Position numbers and translations under genes: made by a program
Notes under the pieces: generated by a model
What the model saw: only the letters and a program-made list of their open reading frames with translations
What the model was told of the DNA's origin: nothing
The model's database searches: none
Part shown: positions 45,770-54,993 of the stretch, piece by piece
Numbering within the stretch: position 1 is the stretch's first letter
How the letters are laid out: the number at the start of each line of letters is the position of its first letter
Assembly: GCF_024266585.1 (NCBI RefSeq)
Contig: NZ_CP100647.1
Span: forward strand, 4,507,001 to 4,571,000
Reading direction: 5' to 3'
DNA: 64,000 nt
Origin: Xanthomonas sacchari
GTDB taxonomy: Bacteria; Pseudomonadota; Gammaproteobacteria; Xanthomonadales; Xanthomonadaceae

Positions 45770-46878
45770 GCGCCGACGCCGACGCCGCGGCCGCCGACTT
45801 CGCCGCGCAACTCCAGCGATTCGCCGCGCTGCATGCCGGCGGCGACGCGCAGCAGCTGGCCGACAACGCGCATGCGCGCATCGAAGTGCTGCAGGCCGAC
45901 GCACTGGCGCTGCCGGTGACAGTGGCCGAGCGCCACCCGGGCAATGCCTGGGTGTGCTCGCCGCGCACCACCTATGCCGACTACGCCGCCGAGGAGGCCA
46001 CGCGGCTGCTGCCGGGCGCGCTGGCCGCGCCGGTGCGCGGCCTGTGCGGTGGCATCGGCGCGTGGCTGGACTGGGCGCGGATCGACCGCGCGGTCACCCT
46101 CAACAACTGGCTGCTGTCCACCAACCTGTACCCGCCGCTGCCGCCGACCGGGCTGCGCGCGCTGCTGGACGCCGCGCGTGCGCGCTGGCCCGACCACGCG
46201 CTGTGGTTCCGTTCGCTCAATGCGGTGGACACGCCGCAGTGGCTGCAGGCGCTGCAGGCCGAAGGCTTCACCCTGATCGCCAGCCGCCAGGTGTACCTGT
46301 ACGAGGACTGGCCGCGGTTGCTGCGCCACCGCGACCTGGCCCGCGACCTCAAGCTGGTCGATCGGCGCGACCTGCAGCGCTGCGGCAACGACGCCATCGG
46401 CGAGGCCGACTACCCGCGCATCGCCGCGCTGTATGCGCAGCTGTATCTGGAAAAATATTCGCGCTGCAATCCGGCCTACCACGCCGGCTTCCTGCGTGCC
46501 TGGCACCGCGCCGGGCTGCTGCGCTTGGACGGCTTCCGCGACGACGCCGGGCAGCTGGTGTGCATCACCGGCCTGTTCGGCATCGGCGGTACCGTCACCG
46601 CGCCGATCGTCGGCTACGACCTGCGCCTGCCGCAGCGGCTGGCGCTGTACCGCACCCTCACCGCCTGCGGCATCGACCATGCGCGGCGGCATGGCCAGCG
46701 CCTCAACCAGAGCGCCGGCGCGGCCAGCTTCAAGCGCCAACGCGGCGGCATGCCGGTCATCGAATACAGTGCGGTCGATGCGCGGCACCTGCCGTTGCGG
46801 CGGCGCCAGCCGATCGCCGCACTCGGCGCACTGACCCGGCGCATCGGCGTGCCGCTGATGCGCAGGTATCGGCTGTGA
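45766..46878 (+). CDS. FemAB/GNAT-like acyltransferase
   Basis: A 370-residue protein. The C-terminal region (about 215-345) with AALYAQLYLEKYSRCNPAYH and RHGQRLNQSAGAASFKRQRG resembles the GNAT-like fold of FemAB/BioF2-type acyltransferases. The N-terminal half is unassigned. It is the last gene of the overlapping core operon (4-bp overlap with ATP-grasp). It may use an acyl- or aminoacyl-donor made by the operon; the assignment is by fold resemblance only. Confidence 0.68.
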   Translation: MSADADAAAADFAAQLQRFAALHAGGDAQQLADNAHARIEVLQADALALPVTVAERHPGNAWVCSPRTTYADYAAEEATRLLPGALAAPVRGLCGGIGAWLDWARIDRAVTLNNWLLSTNLYPPLPPTGLRALLDAARARWPDHALWFRSLNAVDTPQWLQALQAEGFTLIASRQVYLYEDWPRLLRHRDLARDLKLVDRRDLQRCGNDAIGEADYPRIAALYAQLYLEKYSRCNPAYHAGFLRAWHRAGLLRLDGFRDDAGQLVCITGLFGIGGTVTAPIVGYDLRLPQRLALYRTLTACGIDHARRHGQRLNQSAGAASFKRQRGGMPVIEYSAVDARHLPLRRRQPIAALGALTRRIGVPLMRRYRL

Positions 46879-47021
46879 ATGGCGCCCGCGCCACGCCGGG
46901 ACACGCTCCGTAACCGTTTCCAGCACCGATCCTGAGGTGCGCGCAAGGTCGCGGGCAATGCCGCTGCCTTATACTTTTCCGCACCTGCAACATCCTATCG
47001 CCGCTGCGGCCCGGGACATCT

Positions 47022-48209
47022 GTGGAATGGATTGCGCATCTGACCCATGCCGGCACCTTGCTGATCGTCAATGCGTTGCTCGCGGCGCTGTCCTCGGCGA
47101 TGTTCCTGGCGCTGTCCATCACCGGCCGCAAGGAACGGCACGCGCGCAGCCTGTTGCTGCTGGCGCTGAGCTACGGCGTCTTCGCCCTGGGCTTCGGCAT
47201 CCTGCTGGCGCCGGTCTGGAACGTCACCGCGCCCTGGGTCAACCACACCGGCAACGTCACCCTGGACGTGGCCACCGCGTTGACGCTGGTGGCGGTGAAC
47301 GCCTACCTGCAACGCCCGCTGCTGCAATGGACGCTGTTGGTGCCGGTCGCGCTGCTCTGCGCGCTGGAACTGTACAGCCTGCACTACGCCGGCCACGATC
47401 ACCGGATCATGGTGATCTTCGGCGGCCTGGTGCGCGGCATGCTGACCGTGGCCACGGCGGTGGCGCTGTGGCGCCATGCCGCCAGCGTGATGCGCACGGC
47501 GGCGCGCTTCACCGCCGTCCTCCACTTCCTGTGGGCTGGCATGATCGGGCTGCGGATCGCCTGGTGGGCCTTCCATCCCGACATCGGTTTCAACTACGAC
47601 CCGACCACCACCTTCGGCCTGCTCTCGCGCATCGTGCTGACCGCCAGCATCGCTCCCGGCATCCTGTGGATGCTGAGCCGCGAAATGAACGCGGAACTGG
47701 CGCGGCACGCGTCGCAGGATCCGCTCACCGGGGTGACCAACCGCCGGGTGATGTGGGAGCGCGGCGAGGCGGCGATGCTCGATGCCGGGCGCAAGCAGGC
47801 GTCGATCGCGGTGCTGATGATCGACGTGGACCATTTCAAGGCGATCAACGACCGCTTCGGCCATGCGATCGGCGACCAGGTGCTGGTCGCCATCGCGCAG
47901 ACGCTGGCGCAGGACGTCCGCCTGCCCGACCTGTTGGCACGCATCGGCGGCGAGGAGTTCATGGTGCTGGTGCCGCAGGGCGACGAAGCGGGCGTGCGCG
48001 ACCTCGCCGAGCGCCTGCGCCGGCGCATCGCGCAACAGCAGATCGACGCCGCGGCGGAGGCGCCGCTGGTATGCACGGTGAGCATCGGCTACTGCCTGTC
48101 ACCAGGCGCGCAGGCGTCCTGGCAGACCCTGGTGCTGGCCGCCGACCAGGCGCTGTACGCGGCCAAGCGTGCCGGCCGCAACCGGATCGCCGGCACCACC
48201 GTCGCATGA
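47022..48209 (+). CDS. Membrane diguanylate cyclase (GGDEF)
   Basis: A 395-residue protein with a membrane region of several helices (about 10-220) and a C-terminal GGDEF domain (about 230-390). The active site is GGEEF (309-313). The allosteric I-site RLPD lies five residues before it, so product inhibition is expected. VLMIDVDHFKAINDRFGHAI is the substrate motif. It starts at a GTG, 143 bp after the acyltransferase gene, and makes c-di-GMP. Confidence 0.9.
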   Translation: MEWIAHLTHAGTLLIVNALLAALSSAMFLALSITGRKERHARSLLLLALSYGVFALGFGILLAPVWNVTAPWVNHTGNVTLDVATALTLVAVNAYLQRPLLQWTLLVPVALLCALELYSLHYAGHDHRIMVIFGGLVRGMLTVATAVALWRHAASVMRTAARFTAVLHFLWAGMIGLRIAWWAFHPDIGFNYDPTTTFGLLSRIVLTASIAPGILWMLSREMNAELARHASQDPLTGVTNRRVMWERGEAAMLDAGRKQASIAVLMIDVDHFKAINDRFGHAIGDQVLVAIAQTLAQDVRLPDLLARIGGEEFMVLVPQGDEAGVRDLAERLRRRIAQQQIDAAAEAPLVCTVSIGYCLSPGAQASWQTLVLAADQALYAAKRAGRNRIAGTTVA

Positions 48210-48252
48210 TCGCCCGCGGCCGGCGACACGCCATGCGCGCGATGCGGGCGAC

Positions 48253-49266
48253 ATGAACGCCTGGCATCCGTCCCTATACCGGCAATGGTTCGCCGTCGCC
48301 CCCGCGGCGGCGCTGCGACGGCGGCCGCTGGCGGTGTCGGTGATGGACCGGCATGCGGCGATCGCGCGCTGCGCCGACGGCGGCCTGCTGGCGCTGGAAG
48401 ACCGGTGCCCGCACCGGCATGCGCCGCTGTCGGCCGGCTGCGCCACCGGCGACGGCCTGTCCTGTCCGTACCACGGCTGGCGCTTCGACCGCACCGGCGC
48501 GCTGCGCGAGATTCCCGGCCTGCCGCCCGGACAGGCGCCGCCGGCGGTCCGGGTGCGCGCCTTCGCCGCGCGCGAGCGCGACGGGCTGATCTGGCTGCGT
48601 CCCGATCCCGAGGGCGCGGACGCGCCGTCGCAGCTGGTGCAGGCGTTGCAGCCGTCGGCGCGGCGGTTCCTGTGGCGCACGCGCTGGGACGCGCACGTGG
48701 TCGATGCGCTGGAAAACTTCCTGGACCCGCTGCACACCCACCTGCTGCATCCGGGGCTGGTGCGGCGCGGCGGCGCGCGCACCGCCATGCGCGCCGAACT
48801 GCGCCACACCGACGAGGGCTTCCACGTGGACTACCGCGGCACCGCGGCGCAGAGCGGCTGGCTGTACCGGCTGTTCGAGTCGCCGCGCATCCTGGAACGC
48901 GCGCATTTCGCCGCTCCCGGCAGCGCGCAGATCGAATACCGCTACGCGCGCGGCGGCCGCGTGCGGATCAGCCTGCACTTCACCCCGCGCGATGTGCGCA
49001 GCACCGATGTCTTCGCCAGCCTGCACGTGGAGGGACGCTGGGCGCCGGCGTGGGCGGTGCGCCTGCTGGTGTGGCCGCTGCTGCGCCGGGTCGGCGAGCA
49101 GGACCGGCGCATGCTCGCCCTGCAGTCGCGCAACCTGCAACGCTACCCGGGCGCGCGCGGCGCCTCCACCGCGCTGGACCTGGTGCGCGACCCGCTGCGC
49201 CGCTACTGGGAAGGCGAGGCGCTGCCGACACCCGGCAGCGGCCACGACGTGGACCTCATGCTGTGA
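48253..49266 (+). CDS. Rieske aromatic-ring/ketosteroid oxygenase-like protein
   Basis: A 337-residue Rieske non-heme oxygenase alpha subunit. The [2Fe-2S] ligands are Cys52, His54, Cys71 and His74 (CPHRH and CPYHGW). The mononuclear iron site is ENFLDPLHTHLLH, with Asp158, His161 and His166. It is of the PaO/KshA-like single-component class that needs a separate reductase; none is adjacent. It starts 43 bp after the cyclase gene and overlaps the convergent EAL gene by 11 bp. Confidence 0.88.
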   Translation: MNAWHPSLYRQWFAVAPAAALRRRPLAVSVMDRHAAIARCADGGLLALEDRCPHRHAPLSAGCATGDGLSCPYHGWRFDRTGALREIPGLPPGQAPPAVRVRAFAARERDGLIWLRPDPEGADAPSQLVQALQPSARRFLWRTRWDAHVVDALENFLDPLHTHLLHPGLVRRGGARTAMRAELRHTDEGFHVDYRGTAAQSGWLYRLFESPRILERAHFAAPGSAQIEYRYARGGRVRISLHFTPRDVRSTDVFASLHVEGRWAPAWAVRLLVWPLLRRVGEQDRRMLALQSRNLQRYPGARGASTALDLVRDPLRRYWEGEALPTPGSGHDVDLML

Positions 49267-52231
49267 CCGCGCCGAGCTGCTGCAGCACCTCCGCCAGCGG
49301 CAGCGGACGCCCGAGCAGATAGCCCTGCACCCGGCCGCAGCCGTGCGCGCGCAGCCAGCGCAACTGCGCCTCGGTTTCCACGCCCTCGGCGACCACCTCC
49401 AGCCCCAGGCAATGGCCCAGGGTCAGCAGCGCCTGGCAGATCGAAGCGTTGCGCGGATCGCGGTCCACCTCGGCGACGAAGCTGCGGTCGATCTTCAGCG
49501 CATCCAGCGGCAGGTCGCGCAGATACGCCATGCTCGAGAAGCCGGTCCCGACGTCGTCCAGCGCCACCCGCACGCCCAGCGCGCGCAGTTGCCGCAGCAC
49601 GTCGCCGGCCTGCTGCGGCTGCCGCATCAGGCTGCTCTCGGTCAGTTCCAGGTGCAGGCCGTCGGCGGGCAGCCCGGCCTCGGCGCAGGCCTGCACCAGG
49701 TCGGCGACCAGATCGCCATCGAAGAACTGCAGCGCCGACACATTCACCGCCACCGCCAGGTCCGGCCACCCGTGGTCGGCCAATGCGCGGCGCGCGTGCG
49801 CCGCCGCGCGCATCACCCAGCGTCCCAGCGACAGGATCAGCCCGGTGTCCTCGCACAACTGGATGAACGCATCGGGCGCAATGAAACTGCCATCGGCCTG
49901 CGGCCAGCGGATCAGCGCTTCCAGTTCGCGCGGGGCGCCGCTGGCGGCGTCCATGATCGGCTGGAAATGCAATTCGAACTCCTGCCGCGCGATCGCCTGC
50001 TGGATGCGTCCGGCCAGGCGCAGGCGCTCTCCGGTCCGCGCCGCCATGGCGCGGTCGAAGCGCACCAGGCTGCGGCCCTCGGCCTGCGCCGCGTGCGCGG
50101 CCTGTGCGGCGCTGCCGATGGCCTCGTCGGCGTCGGCGGCATCGTCCGGACACAGCGCCACGCCGATGTGCGCCTGCAATTGCTGGGCGAACCCGCCGCC
50201 CTGCACCGGCGCATACAGCGCCTCCTGCAGCGCCTGCAAGGCCTGCGGCAACGCCTGCGGATCCAGGATCGCCAGCACGAAATCCTGCGCCGGCTGGTGC
50301 GCGCTCAGGCCGAAGCGCTCGCCGAGCACGCGGATGCGCCCGGCCACCGCGCCGCGCACCGCGTCGCCGGCGGCGCGGCCCAGGGTGTCGCCGATCAGGG
50401 CCAGGCCGCGCACCTGCACGTAGGCGATGGCATAGCCACCGCGCTGCGCGCGCAGGGCGTCGGCCAGGGCCCGCGGCTTGAGCAGGCCGGTGCTGAACTC
50501 GTGGCGCGCCAGGTACGCCAGTTCGCGTTCGTGGGCCAGCCGCTCGGTGACGTCCTCGGCCAGGATCAACCGCGCCGGTACGCCGCCGAATTCCAGGTCG
50601 GCACTGTGGACGCACACCGACAGCAGGCTGCCGTCCTTGCGCCGGTGGGTCAACACGCTCGGCAGGTCGAAGCCCTCGCGCGGTTTGCGCACGTCCTGCA
50701 GCAAGCGCTCGGCATCCTCCGACGGGCGCAGATCGCGCAGGTCCATCGCCAGGAATTCCTCGCGGCTGTAGCCGTACTGGCGCATCGCGGCCTGGTTCAC
50801 TTCCAGAAAGCGCAGGCTGTCGACGGCGAACACCCAATACGGCAGCGGATTGCGGTCGAACATCAGCCGGAACTGCCGCTCGGCGTCGAGCAGGCGCGCC
50901 TGCGCCATCACCCGGTCGCTGACGTCCTGCACCGCGCCGGTCATGCACATGCCCTCACGCGTGCGCACCAGCGCGCCGCGCGCGGCCAGCCAGCGCAGGC
51001 GCCCGTCGGGCAGGTGCATGCGGTAGACGGTGTTGTAGTCCGCGCGCCCCTGCGCGGCGTCCTCGTACAGCTGCGCCACCCGCGCGCGATCGGCCTCGTC
51101 GATCCGCCCCAGGAAGGCCTCGATCGGCATCTGCATGCGCTGCAGGCCGAACATCGCCCCGGTCGGCTCGGACAGGCGCAGCACGCGCTGCGCGATGTCG
51201 ATGCGCCAGGTGCCGATGCCGCCCATGCCGTGGGCCAGGCGCAGGTCCTCGTCGCCGCGGCGCAGCCGTTGCAGCAGGTGGCGCTGGCGACGCTCGGCGC
51301 GGCGCAGGCTGCCGAGCAGATAGGCCAGGCCGAGCAGGTACAGCATGTACACCAGCGCCGCCGCCGTGGCGAACCACCACCAGCCCGACAGCGTCTCGCG
51401 CAGCCCCACGCCGGCCACCACCAGCAACGGATCCGCGCCGCCGCCGCTCAACGCCAGGATCCGCGGCGTGCCGTCGAAGACGTCGCGGCGCAGGCCCAGC
51501 GCGCCACCGTGCGGCATCGGCTGCGCCAGCGCCATCGGCAGACGCGGCTGGCCGGCCACGAGCGGGCGGCTGGCGGCCAGCAGCACGCCCTGCGCATCGG
51601 TCAGGGCGACGATGCCGTCGCGCCCGCTGTCGGTGCCCCGCACGATGCGCTGCAGGGCGGCCACCCGCCACTGCGCCTCGACCCAGCCGTCCGTCCCCCA
51701 GGGCACGGCCACGCGCACCACCGCCTCGCCGTCGGCCAGGCGCAGCGGCGGGCTCACGCACACCCGCCCGCTGCAGCGCGCCCGCGGCAGCCACGCGCGC
51801 AGTTGCGGATCGCCGGCGCCGCCGAAACGGCGTTGGCCCTGCGCATCCAGCAAGGCCACCTCGCGCAATTCCGGGCGCCGCGCCTGCAGGCCGCGCAGCG
51901 AGGCGGCGATCAGCTCGGGCGCACGCGCCGGCGTCTGCGCCAGCAGCGCCTGCGCGCCCTGTCCTTCGCCATGCAGGGCATGGCCAAGATTGTCCAGTTG
52001 CAACTGCAGCAGGCGGTCGACGCCGGTGGCCAGCGCCAGGCTCTGCCGCTGCGCCGCGGCCAGGCGGGTGTGGCGGTCCTGCGCCAGCACCAGCACCAGG
52101 CCGGCGGCCAGCAGCACCGCCAAGGCCAGGCCCCAGGTCGCGATCGCCCGCAGCGGCGCGCGCGTGACGCGCCGCAGGCTGTGCCGGAAGCGACGGTCAC
52201 GCTTCCTGTCGGCGAGCGGGTTCAGCGACAT
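49256..52231 (-). CDS. PAS-GGDEF-EAL c-di-GMP phosphodiesterase with degenerate GGDEF
   Basis: A 991-residue membrane sensor. A transmembrane helix at about 30-50, a periplasmic sensor (about 55-280) and a second helix near 290-315 precede two PAS domains (about 330-440 and 450-570). The GGDEF domain is degenerate: the site reads AQDF in HQPAQDFVLAI. The EAL domain (about 730-985) is intact, with ELEALIRW, NVSALQF, ELTESSLM, LDDVGTGFSS, LKIDRSF and EGVET. It is therefore expected to hydrolyse c-di-GMP. It is convergent with the Rieske gene and near the cyclase. Confidence 0.9.
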   Translation of the reverse strand: MSLNPLADRKRDRRFRHSLRRVTRAPLRAIATWGLALAVLLAAGLVLVLAQDRHTRLAAAQRQSLALATGVDRLLQLQLDNLGHALHGEGQGAQALLAQTPARAPELIAASLRGLQARRPELREVALLDAQGQRRFGGAGDPQLRAWLPRARCSGRVCVSPPLRLADGEAVVRVAVPWGTDGWVEAQWRVAALQRIVRGTDSGRDGIVALTDAQGVLLAASRPLVAGQPRLPMALAQPMPHGGALGLRRDVFDGTPRILALSGGGADPLLVVAGVGLRETLSGWWWFATAAALVYMLYLLGLAYLLGSLRRAERRQRHLLQRLRRGDEDLRLAHGMGGIGTWRIDIAQRVLRLSEPTGAMFGLQRMQMPIEAFLGRIDEADRARVAQLYEDAAQGRADYNTVYRMHLPDGRLRWLAARGALVRTREGMCMTGAVQDVSDRVMAQARLLDAERQFRLMFDRNPLPYWVFAVDSLRFLEVNQAAMRQYGYSREEFLAMDLRDLRPSEDAERLLQDVRKPREGFDLPSVLTHRRKDGSLLSVCVHSADLEFGGVPARLILAEDVTERLAHERELAYLARHEFSTGLLKPRALADALRAQRGGYAIAYVQVRGLALIGDTLGRAAGDAVRGAVAGRIRVLGERFGLSAHQPAQDFVLAILDPQALPQALQALQEALYAPVQGGGFAQQLQAHIGVALCPDDAADADEAIGSAAQAAHAAQAEGRSLVRFDRAMAARTGERLRLAGRIQQAIARQEFELHFQPIMDAASGAPRELEALIRWPQADGSFIAPDAFIQLCEDTGLILSLGRWVMRAAAHARRALADHGWPDLAVAVNVSALQFFDGDLVADLVQACAEAGLPADGLHLELTESSLMRQPQQAGDVLRQLRALGVRVALDDVGTGFSSMAYLRDLPLDALKIDRSFVAEVDRDPRNASICQALLTLGHCLGLEVVAEGVETEAQLRWLRAHGCGRVQGYLLGRPLPLAEVLQQLGAVTA

Positions 52232-52523
52232 CGAGAGGGGGAGTGCGGCGGAGGTGCTGGATACAGCGGCCCGAGACCGGCGATCTTGACCATCCGTGAC
52301 GCGTTGTTGCGTTCAGCGATCCGGATAAACGATTCAGTCCAGTACCGGCCATTGCGCCAGTTGCTGCGTCGTCAGGCCCAAGCGCGCCGTGCGATGGCGG
52401 ACGCGGGCCGCGCGGCATGTGCGACTGCAGCGTGCACTTTGCGGCCGCTGTGCTAGAAAGAAGCTGCCTCAAGATCGCCCGCCGACGTTCCGCGTTCGTC
52501 ACCGCATCTGCAAGGAGCCCGTC

Positions 52524-53141
52524 ATGATCGCTTTGTTCAAGGGGTTGGGATTGCTGCTCGAGGACAACGCGCTGCACCAGCGCTCGTTTCCCGAACAGGT
52601 CGCGCACTGGCAGCACAAGAGCGAGGCGCAGATCCGCGACGAGGTGGCGTTGCTGGCCAAGGCCAAGCAGCAGTGGCTGGTGGCCTCGATCATCGGCTGG
52701 CAGGCGATCTCGCTGATCCTGCTCGGCGTGATCACCGCGCAGTTGTGGCAGCACGACTACCACCTGACGTTCTCGCGCATCGTCATCGTGGTCACCTCGT
52801 GGGTGGCGATCCTGTTCGTGATCTGGTTCATCGCCAACATGTTCGACCGCACCGCCGGCTTCGAGCGCTGGCTCACCGCGTTCAACAGCCGCGAGCCGCT
52901 CTCGGCCGATGCCGACACTGTGGAATGCGTGGCCGACGCGCTGAACATGGCGCGCAAGTACCCGGAGATCCTCGCCTACAAGCGCGAGGTGGTGGCCAAT
53001 CGCGAACTGCGCCACGAGGACATCCGGATCATGCGCGAGATGGGCCGCATCCGCCTGCATGCCGAACTGGTCGCCTCGCTGATCCAGTTCGAAGGCACGC
53101 CGCCGGGAGGCCAGCCCGGCGTGTTCCGCGTCGCCGGCTGA
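52524..53141 (+). CDS. Hypothetical membrane protein (205 aa)
   Basis: A soluble N-terminal part (about 1-48) is followed by two helices (WLVASIIGWQAISLILLGVI and IVIVVTSWVAILFVIWFIA) and a C-terminal cytoplasmic domain of about 100 residues (VECVADALNMARKYPEILAY, IRIMREMGRIRLHAELVASL). There is a clear AAGGAG ribosome site. I do not recognise the family. Confidence 0.7.
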   Translation: MIALFKGLGLLLEDNALHQRSFPEQVAHWQHKSEAQIRDEVALLAKAKQQWLVASIIGWQAISLILLGVITAQLWQHDYHLTFSRIVIVVTSWVAILFVIWFIANMFDRTAGFERWLTAFNSREPLSADADTVECVADALNMARKYPEILAYKREVVANRELRHEDIRIMREMGRIRLHAELVASLIQFEGTPPGGQPGVFRVAG

Positions 53142-53317
53142 GCAGCGCGACGCCCGCACCGACGCGTTGGTCACCGACGACGGCGGCCAGCGCGTCACCG
53201 GAACAACGCCTTCGACCACAGCGGCCTTGCCGGCGACCGGCAGCGCACGATCGCCACCGGCGATTGCGCGCACGCGGCTGTTCCCGTCGAGGCGATGATG
53301 TCGCAGTAGAGCTTCCT

Positions 53318-53382
53318 GTAGGAGCGGCTTCAGCCGCGACGGGCGTTACCGGTAAGCCCGTCGCGGCTGAAGCCGCTCCTAC
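53318..53382. repeat. REP-like palindromic pair
   Basis: A pair of inverted arms (GTAGGAGCGGCTTCAGCC ... and its complement) with an 11-14 base spacer, the same element as at 7083-7148. It lies at the start of a repeat-filled spacer, 53142-53783, in which I see no gene. Confidence 0.85.
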
Positions 53383-53432
53383 GCGACAACGTCATGCGCG
53401 GCAGAAGCAGGTTATTAAAGGTGCTCTTTAAT

Positions 53433-53726
53433 CGCGACGCGTCATCCGGCAGCTCGTTGCACACGCTGTCGGGACTGAAGTCCCTCCCACAATAGCCGCG
53501 ATCAGATCGCGACATTTCGGATGCGAAGACGGAGTGGACGGTGCGATGCGCCGCATCCGTAGACGTCGTATGCATGGTGGCGGCTGAAGCCGCTCCTACA
53601 TCTCGCGCGCCGGATCGCGGCAACGCCTCCTGTGGGAGCGACTTCAGTCGCGACGAGGGGCGTCGTCCGGCAGCTTCGCTGCACATGCTGTCGGGACTGA
53701 AGTCCCTCCCACAACGGCCGCGATCA
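53433..53726. repeat. Two ~75-bp direct repeats, 216 bp apart, with REP arms between
   Basis: 53433-53504 and 53649-53726 share most of their sequence, including GTCGGGACTGAAGTCCCTCC and CCGCGATCA. Between them lie single arms such as CGGCTGAAGCCGCTCCTAC near 53580 and GTGGGAGCGACTTCAGTCGC near 53633. The GTCGGGACTGAAGTCCCTCC block also occurs, inverted, in the 20940-21579 array. Confidence 0.8.
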
Positions 53727-53783
53727 TGGCGAGGTCTTAGACACGGTGGAGGATCGCTGCAGCCAGCCGTTGGCCATCGCCAC

Positions 53784-54179
53784 TCACTCGCGCCCGCATG
53801 CCGAGGCCGACGCATCCGACACCACGCACTGCCGGAAATCGCGCGGCAGCCCGGCGATCGCGCGGCGTTGGCCGACCGGCAGGTCGAACGCCTGCAGCAG
53901 GCGCGGGGCACAGGCGGCGCCGGCGCCGCCGCGCGCCGCCGGCGATGCCGCGCAGTCGGCATAGACCTGGTAATGGCAGCGCCCGCTGCGGCTGTCGATG
54001 CAGCGGAACGTGGCCAGGCCGCGGCGATACGTGGTCCGACTGAGGAGCAGGGGCACGCCGCGTTCGCTGGCCTGCACCACGGTCTCGCGGCTGGCGCCGA
54101 CGGACAGGTCGAGATCGGCGTGTCCCTGGCAGCCGAGCAGGCCGAGCAGGCACGACCACAGCAAGGAGAGCAGGCGCAT
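53784..54179 (-). CDS. Exported Cys-containing hypothetical protein (131 aa)
   Basis: The N-terminus MRLLSLLWSCLLGLLGCQGH is a signal peptide with a possible lipobox (LLGC). The mature protein has LDLSVGASRETVVQASERG and the paired-Cys segments FRCIDSRSGRCHYQVYADC and FRQCVVSDASASAC, suggesting disulfides. AAGGAA precedes the ATG. No family is recognised. It lies 46 bp downstream of the LytTR regulator. Confidence 0.65.
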   Translation of the reverse strand: MRLLSLLWSCLLGLLGCQGHADLDLSVGASRETVVQASERGVPLLLSRTTYRRGLATFRCIDSRSGRCHYQVYADCAASPAARGGAGAACAPRLLQAFDLPVGQRRAIAGLPRDFRQCVVSDASASACGRE

Positions 54180-54225
54180 GGCGGAGATTCCTTGTTCCAG
54201 TGCGAAGCGAACGGACCTGGCGCGG

Positions 54226-54993
54226 CTACATGCCGCGGAACAGGCTCATGTACGGCTGGCTGACGGTCAGGACCTCGTCGCGGTGGCGCAACTTCAGCCG
54301 GCCCTTGCCGGTGTCGTCTCGCACCACCGAGGCCACCGCCTTGAGGTTGACGATGGTGGAGCGGTGGATCTGCCGGAACGCGGCCGGGTCGAGTACGTCC
54401 AGCAGCTCGCGCAGGGAGGTGCGCAGCACCGCCTCGCCATCGCGGGTGAGCACCGTGGTGTACTTGCTGTCGGCCTGGAAATACAGCACGTCGTCGAGCA
54501 GGATCAGCCGCGTCTCGCGGCCGCTGCTGGCGGTGACCCAGGCCAGCGGCGGCGGTGCCGACGGCGCGGCCGGTCGCTGCTGCAGGTGCTGCAGCAGCGC
54601 GTCGAGCACCGCCGGGTCCGGCCCTTGCGCCGCGCGCGCCTGCAGCCGCTGCACCGTGGCCTGCAGACGCTCGCGCACGATCGGCTTGAGCAGGTAGTCC
54701 ACCGCACCGTGCTCGAAGGCGTCGATGGCGTACTGGTCGTACGCGGTGACGAACACCACCTGCGTGCGCGGGCTCAGTTCGCCCAGCGCGCGTGCCACCT
54801 CGATGCCGCTCAGGCCGGGCATGCGGATGTCCAGGAACGCCACCTCCGGGCGCAGCTCGGCCAGCCGCTCCAGCGCGCTGGCGCCGTCCTCGCACTCGGC
54901 GACGATGCGCAGCTGCGGCCACACTTCGCCGAGCAGCGCGACCAGCGCGTCGCGCAGCAGGGTCTCGTCTTCGGCGACGATCGCGTCAGTCAT
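54226..54993 (-). CDS. LytTR-family response regulator
   Basis: A 255-residue regulator. The receiver (about 1-120) has phospho-Asp55 (VAFLDIRMPG). The LytTR DNA-binding domain (about 155-250) has VLYFQADSKYTTVLTRDG and FRQIHRSTIVNLKAV. It is the partner of the histidine kinase whose gene overlaps it by 8 bp. It may control the exopolysaccharide genes that follow on the other strand, which is inference from proximity only. Confidence 0.9.
   Translation of the reverse strand: MTDAIVAEDETLLRDALVALLGEVWPQLRIVAECEDGASALERLAELRPEVAFLDIRMPGLSGIEVARALGELSPRTQVVFVTAYDQYAIDAFEHGAVDYLLKPIVRERLQATVQRLQARAAQGPDPAVLDALLQHLQQRPAAPSAPPPLAWVTASSGRETRLILLDDVLYFQADSKYTTVLTRDGEAVLRTSLRELLDVLDPAAFRQIHRSTIVNLKAVASVVRDDTGKGRLKLRHRDEVLTVSQPYMSLFRGM

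Noticed and set aside
49256-52231. An active bifunctional cyclase/phosphodiesterase
   Set aside because: The GGDEF site reads AQDF, which removes the catalytic residues needed for cyclase activity; only the EAL site is intact.
48704-52456. A 1250-codon open frame on the plus strand
   Set aside because: It is antisense to the EAL protein and overlaps the Rieske gene. Its translation is rich in Arg, Gln and His and has no domain; high GC content keeps antisense frames open.
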